A stretch of 64,000 nt of DNA from Sternotherus odoratus (lineage: Eukaryota > Chordata > Testudines > Kinosternidae), in NCBI GenBank assembly GCA_032164245.1, contig JAVMKO010000005.1:38716133-38780132 (forward strand), read 5' to 3'. The notes beneath the pieces were generated by a model. The model did not search any database. It saw nothing but the letters and a program-made list of their open reading frames with translations, and was not told the DNA's origin. Shown here piece after piece: positions 36,101 to 45,348 of this stretch. Both the position numbers and the translations under genes were made by a program. How positions within the stretch are numbered: position 1 is the stretch's first letter; every line of letters begins with the position of its first letter.

Positions 36101-36458
36101 CAGGGGTTCTCAAACTGTGGGTCGCGACCCCTCGGGGGGTCACCGGCCGCCTCCCAAGGGGTCGCAAGCTGATTTTGCCACTGAAAAGACGCCGCCGCGA
36201 TCACTTCTGCATCTGGCAGCTATTTTCGGCGGACATGCCGAGCGCTCCCGAAAGCGCCCTGCATGTCCACCGAAAATAGCCGCTGAATGCGAAGTTAATT
36301 TATTTGGCGGCTTTTCGGTGGAGATGCCGAGTGCTTTCGGGAGCGCTCGGCATGTCCGCCAAAAATAGCCGCCGAATAAGTACTTAATTACAAGGGTCCG
36401 CCGCGCCGAGGGACAAATTAAAAAGGGGTCACGGTTCTCGGTACTTTGAGAACCCCTG
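36101..36458. mobile_element. hAT MITE (358 bp) with perfect target duplication
   Basis: The termini are CAGGGGTTCTCAAAC and the near-complement TTTGAGAACCCCTG. The 8-bp flanks CACTAGTC at 36093-36100 and 36459-36466 are identical. The interior is CpG-rich and partly self-complementary (around 36220-36375, with 'cggacatgccgagcgctccc' mirrored later). No coding capacity. Confidence 0.95.
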
Positions 36459-38020
36459 CACTAGTCCCTTCTGATACAGCTTTCTAGAGTTAGTTGACGT
36501 GCTTCACTGAAGAAGCAACCCTGCTTCAGTATGTCCAATTGAGCAAGCCATAGTACCTCTACAGATTCATCACTTCTACTTCCAGCTGGCTTCTGGCAGG
36601 AGGCCTCTTAGTAGAATCAAAACAGTCCTACTGTCGCATAAGTAGATAGCACTCCACTTCATCTTTACAGCTGCTCTCAGTGTAGGGAAGGTACTGACAG
36701 TTGGGGAGCAGACAATTAACTTCACAGATTTACAACATGGAACAAATAACTGTGCGTTGGCTGCAGCACAGTTCTCAACTTTCAGATGACAATGTTCAAT
36801 TAGTTCCCTATTACTAATGATCTCTCAACATTGTAAAGTCATGAAAAATCATCTTCCCCCTCCCTCCCCCCTCGTAAAACACTGTTTAGGATATAACATT
36901 ATAAATCATTTAAGTGATTGGTTAAGTAAAAAGAGACATTAGAAAATTAATAGAAGATCAATATAATGTTTGCATAATTTCCAACCAAAGTAGTTTATCA
37001 CAACTATAATGTGTTCCCCCACATTATATTAATTAAAAGGTTAGAGCAGAGTGAATTCAATGGGAACAAAAGAACATCATGATTACAGTTTTATTCCAAC
37101 CTTCTCAAGATAGTATATTAGAAATATACTAATGCTCCCTCGATGCTAAACAATTAAAATGCCTGGGAAAACTGGGACAAATGTGCAAATATACAATACG
37201 TGGAAATATCACAGGGGAAGCCTGTCTTGTTTTCTTAAATCTGTGGTTCTGCTTATGAAAGTTAAGCTTTTCTAACTGGTGCTATTCAAGCATATTAATT
37301 AAATGGTTCATTATAAGATGCCAGTAAGAGAAAGCTAACATACTTCTAGTCTTTTTCCAAGTAGACCCTTTGTGTACCTTTAATTTCATGGAGACACTTG
37401 ACTCATTTAAAAAAAAACAAAAAAAAAACTTGAAATGCAGTGGCATTTATGTATTTTAGAGAGAGGAGCCTTTATATCTGGATTTTGAATTCAAACATGT
37501 AACACCAGTCAAGAGGGAGATCGACACTTCACTGGGCAACAAGCAGCATGAAGATGAGCTGCCACCAGAGCAGCTCAGGAAGAAGACTGCAAACACAGAG
37601 TCACAATCTCCTTCCCAGTTTACTCTTGCTCTGGATGGAGGGCATTGCCTCAGGGCTACATCCAGCACACAACATGTTACCTGGTCACCAAGGCTCCTCC
37701 CAGTTCCCAGCCTCCTCTGGGAAAGAGTAGTAGTGGTGACTTCGCAGAGCCTACTTCCCCAAGTGTTGTAACCCATGGTCCACGTAGCCTGCACAAGACA
37801 GGAAGAGGCATTTTACACCCCTTTACTCCCTTGCATAGATACATAGAGCTCCTGATGATCTAGGGACTAGGCCTCACGGAATGGTAAATTTAACTAAACT
37901 CTGATAACGTGGTTGGTTATGTCCTCCAGAGTTGCAATGATAAAACTCCACAATCCTTTGGAGTGCCTGATTCCACAGAAGCACAAATTCAGTCTTTTCT
38001 GCCCTCCTCTGCCCTCCTAT

Positions 38021-39050
38021 TAGAATCATATAATCATAGGGTTGGAAGAGAACTCCAAAGGTCATCTGGTCCAACCCCCTGCTCAAAGAAGGACCAACAC
38101 CAACTAAACTATCCCAGCCAAGGGTCTATCGAGCCAGGCCTTAAAAACCTCTATGGATAGAGATTCCACCACCTCCCTAGGTAACCCATTACAGTGCTTC
38201 ACCACTCTCCTAGTGAAATAATGTTTCCTAATATCCAACCTTGACCTCCCTTACTGCAACTTGAGACCATTTTCCCTTGTTCTGTCATTTGCCACCACTG
38301 AAAACAGCCACGCTTCAGCCTCTTTGGAATCCCCCCTTCAGGTAGTGGAAGGATGCTATCAAGTCCCCCCTCACTCTTCTCTTCTGCAGACTAAAAAAAA
38401 CCCAATTTCCTCAGCTTCTCCTCATAAGTCATGTGCCCCAGCCCCCTAATCATTTTCAATGCCCTCCAGTGGACTCTCTCCAATTTGTCCACATTGCTTC
38501 TGTAGTGGGGGGACCAAAACTGGATGCAATACTCCAGGTGTGGCCTCAGTGCCGAATAGAGGGGAATAATCACTTCACTTGACCTGCTGGCAATGCTCTT
38601 ACTAATACAGCTCAATATGCTGTTGGCCTTCTTGGCAACAAAGGCACACTGCTGACTCATATCCAGCTTCTCATCCACTGTAATCCCCAGGTCCTTTTCT
38701 GCAGAACTGCTGCTTAGCCAGTCGGTCCCCAGCCTGTAGCAGTGCCTGGGATTCTTCCGTCCTAAGTGCAGGACTCTGCACTTGTCCTTGTTGAACCTCA
38801 TCAGATTTCTTTTGGTCCAATCCTCCAATTTGTCTAGGTCACTCTGGACCCTATCACTACCCTCCAGTGTATCGACCTCTCCCCCCAGTTTAATGTCATC
38901 TGCAAACTTACTGAGGGTACAATTAATCCCATCACCCATTAATAAAGATGTTGAACAAAACCAGCCCCAGGACCAACTCCTGGGGCATTCTGCTTGATAT
39001 CAACTGCCAACTAGTCATCGAGTCATTGATCACTAGCCTCACCACACACG
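38021..39050 (-). mobile_element. CR1 LINE, 3' fragment (bird-like subtype)
   Basis: Reverse-orientation CR1 whose 3' end at 38021 reads 'tagaatcatataatcatagg' and continues into 'ggttggaagagaactcc', a subtype different from those at 5861 and 13901. The reverse strand keeps an open 182-codon stretch of reverse transcriptase (38939-38391). The copy is 5'-truncated near 39050. Confidence 0.9.
38391..38939 (-). pseudogene. CR1 reverse transcriptase C-terminal part
   Basis: 182 codons are open without a stop. Recognisable are [10 protein letters not shown], which holds the catalytic FADD motif, then [46 protein letters not shown] and [18 protein letters not shown]. The frame ends in a stop at 38391, about 370 bp before the 3' terminus at 38021; the N-terminal endonuclease and most of the polymerase are absent. 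This is a relic, not a functional gene, but it is the best-preserved CR1 reading frame here apart from parts of the copy at 58216. Confidence 0.88.
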
Positions 39051-39706
39051 CCTTGCAGCACTCAAGTCTTAGTTGTGTGTTGTCTTGTCTCATTCAACCA
39101 AAGTCACACACTTTAAGGAGTACAATACCATTATAGTGCTTGCAGAGTTATGGAATTGTTTATCATCATTAAGTGCACATATCTACTTTCACATACTATA
39201 CTGGGTGCACCTAAGGATACAGCCAGTGTCAAGTGAAGATTAAACATTAAAATTAAATTATTTTAGTGTTATTCCGGTGTAGGTACAGCTTGGAAAACTT
39301 TTCCCTAAATGCAGCTATTTTTACCATCTTTTCAGACTTCATTTCCAACTTTATCCTACGTTCTAATTTATTCCTCCTCCACTCCTCTCTCTGTGCTAGG
39401 TCTAAAATAACATTCAGAATTTCTGAAGTTAGTTAACCTCTTTTTAAAAGGTATGTTTTCATCGCAGATATCTATTTTAAACCCACATATAGTGTTTACT
39501 ACAGTATTTTTCCTCCTTTAAAACACCTGAACAGTAGAAATGAAGCCCATTACACAACAATTAGAATTGTGTATCAGAATTACATAATGAAAGATAAAGA
39601 ATGCATTCCAATCCTACTACTGGTGAAGCACACAAATCCTATATTATAAAAGACTAGAGAAGGTGTGTGAAGCCGTCATGCGCAGTGGAGACGGCTCAGA
39701 CGAACG

Positions 39707-39744
39707 GCATGCTGGGAGGTGTAGTTCGGCGGCACAAAATGGCC
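39707..39744 (-). promoter_or_regulatory. ZNF143-like and YY1-like sites in Helitron A
   Basis: On the reverse strand 39725-39707 reads ACTACACCTCCCAGCATGC, a close match to the ZNF143/SBS promoter motif as I know it (ACTACAnnTCCCAGCATGC). Next to it, the plus strand at 39735-39744 reads CAAAATGGCC, resembling the YY1 core. Both are retained in copy B. Function is inferred only. Confidence 0.55.
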
Positions 39745-40539
39745 ACTGCGCGTCCGCCGCCGCGGGCCGTAGAGACGGCCCGGACCAGGTCCAGCTACCT
39801 TCCCTCTCCTCTCCCCCCACCCCCCGTATTTAGCCCGGAGACACAAGGTGGCTGAGGTACCATTTAATAGTATTCACTTCTGTATTTATCCATGACATTT
39901 ATTTCCACTTCAGAACCATAAAAGGAGGCGCCTGTCCCAAGCTGCCCCTGCTCTCCATACAAAACACAGCTGGACTCCGTGAGGCGGCCAGCGCCCCATT
40001 GGCACACACAGCCCCTACTCACTCCTGTCCAGAGCCAAGTGATTTAAGAACAGATCGAGTCTCCCTTCCCACAAGCACCCATGTTTGGCTGGAGCCTCAT
40101 TCCTAGAGCCCTCGGGCCAACAGCACCGGTTCTCCCAGTGCATCCCCCTCCTGACCACTCCCTGGGGCTCTCCGCCAGCCTTCTCAGGGCCAGCTCCCCG
40201 GGGAGGAAGCGGGGACACGGGTCTGGGAGTGACTCATGCCGCGGGAAGAGAAGCGGGGAAACTCCAGCGGCTCTGCTGGGTCCAGAGTGAGTGGCAAGGC
40301 TCATGTGCGCTCGCTCCCTGCCTCCCTCCCCCTCGCTCGCTCTCCCTGCCGGCTGGGTGCTGAAGTTGGGCGGATTGAAGCAAACCAGCTCCGCTAGGGA
40401 CCACCTACACGAGCCCTTCCCCGGGATCGCTCAGTGCCAAGCACACGCAGCCAGGTGGGGGTGGGTAAGCCAGACCGCTCGGGGGATGGGGGGGGAGGGG
40501 TCTTCTTCTTACTTATTATTTTAAACCTGAGGGAGGGAG

Positions 40540-40700
40540 CTGAGCGAGGGGGGGAGCTTGGGGGGGGAGGGAGCTGAGCGAGGGGGGGTCATTGGGGGGG
40601 AGGGAGGGAGCTGAGCGAGGGGGGGCCGTTGGGGGGGAGGGAGGGAGCTGGGCGAGGGGGGGGGCATTGGAGTGGGGGGGAGGGGGAGAGAGCTTAGCGA
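40540..40700 (+). repeat. G-rich minisatellite inside Helitron A
   Basis: Imperfect units of about 35-45 bp contain 'gggagggagctgagcgaggg'. The reverse complement of a similar unit builds the minisatellite in copy B, so the repeat belongs to the element family. Confidence 0.8.
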
Positions 40701-42451
40701 GTGGGGGGGCCGCGAGCCGTTTCCATTGACCCGTGTCCACGGGCTTTTACACTAGTATTGTATAAACCACTAGCTTCCATTTTATTCATATGTACAACAT
40801 TGGAGATGTTAACCAGAACCGTTTGAAACAGATCAGCAGTAGGATCTAAAAGCACTTTTCCCCACAGAGTTTTCTTGTATTTCTATTGAATAGCATTATT
40901 TTTCTTTTGAAAGAAAATGTTTTTTGGTTTTCACCTCCCTATTTTCACTAAATAGGCAAGTGTTGCAAGATTCAACACGTTTAGATAAAACTAGGTCTCT
41001 TTTGACAATCCATCCCAACCCTCCACACTTTTCAATCATGTTCATGTTCCTCAGGAGCAGAAGACTGAGTTGGAATGAGAATTAGTGCTATGATAGAATG
41101 CAGAAGAATTTGAACGCATCATATGAAAATGGCATGATTTCTTTTTAATATGTGAAACAAGGGAGACAAACCTGTTATATTTATATAAATGCACACAGAC
41201 TCTTATTTTCATATCCCCCTCAGACAAAAAATACCTTAATTAAAAAACAGGTATGTGCATCTGAATAACCATACCACAAATAAAACCATTAAGATGGCTA
41301 TGAAGCCACTTGTTAAACCTTCTCACTCAGCCTTTCAAAATCACAACCATGATTTGATCTTCTTTGCATTGTCATCAACATCCACCACCCTGTAATACAT
41401 GCCTTCTCCTTGCACCTCCACATACAGTATTTAATCTTTCTATTCCACATGGTTATCATTAAGAAATTACAATTTTCTAACTGGAGTGATAAACTGGTGT
41501 TTTGTTGGCGGCGAGACTGGTTTTTAGTTGCTGGTTATGTTTTGTTATGCTGTGCTGGATTTGGAGGTGTTGCATGTTCATAGTGGGGATTGTTTAAGTG
41601 GAAATAGTTTGTCAGATGTTTATCATTTTAGGAAACTGGTATTGTAATGTTTAAAGTAGTGTTATTTAAGTGGGATACTGCAAGTAAGAATAGTGTGTTA
41701 AGATTTTTTCAACAGTTAAATGTTTGCGGTTGGAGTTGAAGTGTGCGGAATTAGTGGAGACAGGAGTCATGCGTTGTGGATATGGCTGAGGTCATGTGAT
41801 TAGGACAAAATTAATGTTTAAAAACTAAAACTAAAAAAAACACCGAAAGACAGGGCTGTTGTAGGATCAAGACATGTGCAAGGGAGAAGCATGGTGGAAA
41901 GAAACAGGACAGAAGCTGTTGGGGAACATGTGGGAACTTGACATATGTGGAAGGAGTTAGGGAAAGAGTAGGAAATGAGCAGGGAAGGGGATAATGGAGC
42001 TATGCTGATTTTACAGGCTGAGGATCTAGTACTGTAGTCAATTCTCTTATACAAGATAGTCTTCAGTTTGGGGAGTGCATCACTATGTTTACAATCTACT
42101 GACCAGGTTTTTTTAAAAATATGAATTGAACACATAGATTTCCTTAATTTCCAGAAAATAGTATGCTACTAGACCACCCCTCCATTGATCCATGCAGGCT
42201 TTCACAATTGTGGAGAAGGAAAGTTTAAGGGACACACTGATATTTATTTTAGTGTGTGGCACCCCACGATTGTGAATTCACAGAAAGTGGTCTTAATTTT
42301 AGTATTTTTTGTAACCATTGCAAATTTAAATTTTACAGTGCTTTGAAAGCATAAAGGGCCAAGAATTAATCGCTGCAAAGCTTACTGATGACATAAATTT
42401 TAATAGAATAATCTAAATCTGAATACTCATTAATATGGAAGGTAATGTGTG

Positions 42452-42740
42452 CAGGGGTGGGACCTCTTGGAAGGGGTGGAGTGGGGGCGGAGCCGGGGCA
42501 GCGAGGGTAGGGTGGAGTGGGTGGAGAGGGAAGGGGTGGAGTGGGGGCGGAGCCGGGGCAGCGAGGGCAGGGTGTGTGTCAGTGGTGCGGCCCTCGGGCC
42601 AGTGCACTAGTCCTCATGGAAGGGGTGGAGTGGGGGCAGAGCCGGGGCAGCGAGGGTATGTGTGTGTCAGTGGTGCGGCCCTCGAGCCAGTGCACTAGTC
42701 CTCATGCGGCCCTCATGGTCATTTGAGTTTGAGACCCCTG
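42452..42740 (-). mobile_element. hAT-like MITE end with minisatellite
   Basis: The right end reads GAGTTTGAGACCCCTG, that is CAGGGGTCTCAAACTC on the reverse strand, a hAT-type terminus. The interior holds three imperfect copies of a block starting 'ggaaggggtggagtgggggc', two of which extend through 'gtgcggccctcg'. A CAGGGG lies at 42452, but flanking 8-mers do not match, so the left boundary is uncertain. Confidence 0.6.
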
Positions 42741-43419
42741 CTTTAAAGGAACCACGGTTTGGATTTCTAAGTAACCAGTAAGGTATAAAGGAAGTGGCTT
42801 AGTGCTGGCTTGGTAAATCTAAGTATTGAAATATCCACCAGCTTTGGGGTTGTCTGCCCCATTCTTTGCAGTTCACCCTAATTGAGTGACCTCAGCTGGC
42901 TCCCCATGGGACTCCAGTCACACACCCCTACATTATTCTCTAATGAGCTTCAAAGTACTCCCTGAAAAAGTTAAGGTTAGCCCCACAAAAGGGGATAAAA
43001 GGGTGGGATTTTGAAAAGCCATCAGCACTGACCTAGCTCTGCTCTGACTGAAGCCAGTAGAATGTTGCACAATGCATATGCCACAGATGTTGAATTTAGA
43101 AGCAGTTTGTGTTTTACCATGAAGCAAGATAATAGTAGATGGAGACAGGATTATATTTACGTTACCGGTTTTGTGGACTGTAAGCTTCCCTATGTCCTTC
43201 TAATACCTATCCTTAAAATGTTTTTGATACTGTGATAACTTTTTAGATAATCCAGAAATTTGACTCTCTCCATCATTCTACAGAGATTTACCAATAAGCT
43301 TCTGAAAAAAAGGTGAGCTTTGAGACTATTCACAATTTTACTTTATCTATTTCAAAAAGTCAATATTTCACTTGATGACAGAAGATGACAATATCATGAG
43401 CCTATAAAGCACTTCATAC

Positions 43420-43551
43420 CTGAGTAAGAACATCTAACTGTCCCACAATATGCTCTAGGGTATCTGCAAGACTTGTTTCCTCTTCTTGGTTCCTGGCAGA
43501 TTCTTGTGTTTTGTTTTTCTTAGGAGGATCACCGCAATCCATTTCTGATTG
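43420..43551 (-). CDS. POC1 centriolar protein, penultimate coding exon
   Basis: A 132-nt, 44-codon exon, phase 0 at both ends. On the reverse strand it is preceded by 'gttttcctag' and followed by 'CAG|gtatgaagt', both good splice sites. It encodes a polar linker with PPKKNKTQES and then LEHIVGQLDVLTQ, the start of the POC1 C-terminal coiled coil, which continues without a gap into the exon at 29935-30033. The linker region of POC1 is poorly conserved, so its sequence gives limited help. A KK-K-T stretch before the coil is also what I recall of POC1B. WD40 repeats should lie further upstream (higher coordinates) and were not found in this window. Confidence 0.9.
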
Positions 43552-43734
43552 CTAGGAAAACAAAGAGACACTATTTGTTAGTATAATGCAAGCAACAGAA
43601 GTAGTATTTCTGCCTCAGGAACAGGTTGCAGCAAAGTATAATCTGTCCTGGAAAACAATCTCTGCTATGAAAAGGGACTGATGGTGCTCAGGCAACAGTA
43701 CACAACTAGAAATGAGGAAAGCTGCCATCAACTT

Positions 43735-43885
43735 GTGTGACTTGGGGAAAGTAACCCCTCTGGAGTATGGAGATAATATCTACACCTCATGGAAGTAATG
43801 CGTGATTCACGTTACTAAAGATTGTGAAGCGCTATGGGCTACTAGGATGGAAGGTGCTACAGAAATACGAAATGTACCTGAAGAG
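43735..43885 (+). repeat. MIR-like SINE relic
   Basis: The text 'tgacttggggaaagtaaccc', 'gtatggagataatatctaca' and 'aaggtgctacagaaata' follows the forward MIR order through its 3' part. It sits in the intron just upstream of the penultimate POC1 exon. Confidence 0.5.
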
Positions 43886-44442
43886 AGAAACACCAGGGAG
43901 ACAATTTGTATACTTTTGCACACACAAATATGATTATAAACAATATACAAGTTACCATGGTGATGGACATCGCTTACAATTTTAGTCCAAAACTGTAAAA
44001 AGCAGAGAGGTTTATATCAGTAATACAGGGAACAATAGACTCTTCTCAGATCTATTGGCTACACTAAACTTGACTTCTTCCGTTAAGCATGTAAAATTAA
44101 GCAAAAATGTTCCAATACACATGTAAGTTAAACATGCATAGTTTGGTTCAGTTTAATTTTGTTTAGGTCTTGAACTCTCTCTCTCTCTCTCTCCTCACAA
44201 AACAAGTCAACTTTGAAGTTTCAATCTCAACTGTTTTTGTTATGCAAGTTTGATAACTTCACTACATTAACTCCCAACTCAAACATTTTTGCTAAAACTC
44301 CCTCATTCCCCTGCCCCCCAACAACTTTACCTAACTTTTGGTTACAAATGAACTGGTGTCAACTGAATAAACTGTAAGCGGTTTTTTGTAATGTAAAAGC
44401 TAAACTGCTGGAATAAGTGATGCTGAATTTTCCAATACTTAC

Positions 44443-44535
44443 TGCTTTACGTAAACTATCAGAATTTGACATGGATTTGAACCTAAATTCTAGATCATCC
44501 CCAGACCATGATCCTCTATCACCTTGCATGGTCAT
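44443..44535 (-). CDS. Candidate alternative first coding exon of POC1 (tentative)
   Basis: On the reverse strand an ATG at 44535 opens 31 codons (MTMQGDRGSWSGDDLEFRF...) that end at a strong donor GCA|gtaagtatt in phase 0. This fits the phase-0 acceptor at 43551. An in-frame TAA lies two codons upstream of the ATG, and I see no phase-0 acceptor in the frame, so it could only be a first coding exon. It might equally be chance. No similarity to known POC1 sequence was recognised. Confidence 0.25.
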
Positions 44536-45144
44536 TGATTACCAAATAATAATGTTAGCATCTTTCACTTTTTTGGGACTAGTGTAAATGACTGCAAAAT
44601 GTCCAAGCCAGAGAACCAGGCACTCAGACTTTGGAAATCCAGATCCAAGTCATGCTGCTCAGGACCATCTCTAGTTAGAACTCCTTGCCTTCTTCACTCC
44701 TGAGCACAGAATTAATAATCTGTTTCTCTGAGTCATGCTGTTTATTCGGTCTCAGTCCTACTTGATGTGAGTCACTTGAACACATTATACAACAACGCTG
44801 TAATTTTAAGACTAGTACAAGTTCTCATCCCATCTGAAATAAATATATATATTTTAAATCAACAGCCCTGCTCCCTAACAATCCACATTAATTCTACATC
44901 CCTTAGCTCTGGAAGTTAAAAAAAGCATAATCATGAAACATTTGTTTTAAGTATTAATTGAATTGCTTCGTGCCCTACATTCCTTCCAGCTGTTTCTCAA
45001 TACAAAATAAAGTCCTGATGCTGCATTGGAAGCCCCCCTTGGTGTAATTCAGTGTCTGTGCAGAACCACATTGAAGTCCATGGATCAGCAGCCCATCCGG
45101 GCAGATCACAGATAAGGAAGTCAGAACCTCATTTGTACACATAC

Positions 45145-45348
45145 ATTTTTTGAAGCACAGAAGTTGCTGGGAAGAGGGGAAACCACAGAAAGAATGTCCA
45201 CAGTTTGTATATTAGATCTGTTCCAGGAATGTTTAATCACCAAGGATTGCACTCCAGACAGGGACAGTTTACTAATATAAGTTTGCTCTAGCACAAGCTT
45301 ATCAACTCCAAAGGAAACCTGATAGAACTGCAATTTGTCTGAGTTTAC
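45145..45348 (-). CDS. Candidate upstream exon of POC1 (linker region)
   Basis: 204 nt (68 codons) are open between a strong acceptor ('catttttcttttag' on the reverse strand) and a donor AAT|gtatgt, phase 0 at both ends. The exon would therefore join directly to 43420-43551 in frame. The encoded segment contains RSNIQTVDILSVVSPLPSN, which faintly resembles the 'MDILSF' portion I recall from the POC1B linker. The linker is weakly conserved, so the support is mainly splice-site quality and phase. A 68-codon open stretch alone is not rare. Confidence 0.5.

Larger units (their letters stand above)
39637..40755 (+). mobile_element. Helitron-like non-autonomous element, copy A (1119 bp)
   Basis: The element begins TCCTATATTATAAAAGACTA just after an A (39636). 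It ends in a hairpin CCCGTG-TC-CACGGG (40730-40743), 8 nt, then CTAG (40752-40755) just before a T. Insertion between A and T, a 5' TC, a 3' CTRR preceded by a short hairpin, and no target duplication are the hallmarks of Helitrons. The first ~110 bp and last ~30 bp match copy B at 61659-62412 (reverse orientation). The interior is GC-rich with a minisatellite at 40540-40700 and no Rep/helicase coding, so it is non-autonomous. Confidence 0.85.
30034..43419 (-). other. Last intron of POC1 (13.4 kb)
   Basis: The intron is bounded by a GT donor (reverse strand, 43419-43418, 'CAG|gtatgaagt') and an AG acceptor next to 30033. It is filled largely by transposable elements listed separately. Between them (for example 30034-30400, 34270-35365, 36467-38020 and 40756-42451) I see AT-rich sequence without coding or repeat features I can name. 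Confidence 0.8.

Noticed and set aside
40044..40304. 86-codon reverse frame within Helitron-like copy A
   Set aside because: It overlaps frames on the other strand and has no motif. It could be part of a captured fragment, but that is not demonstrable here.
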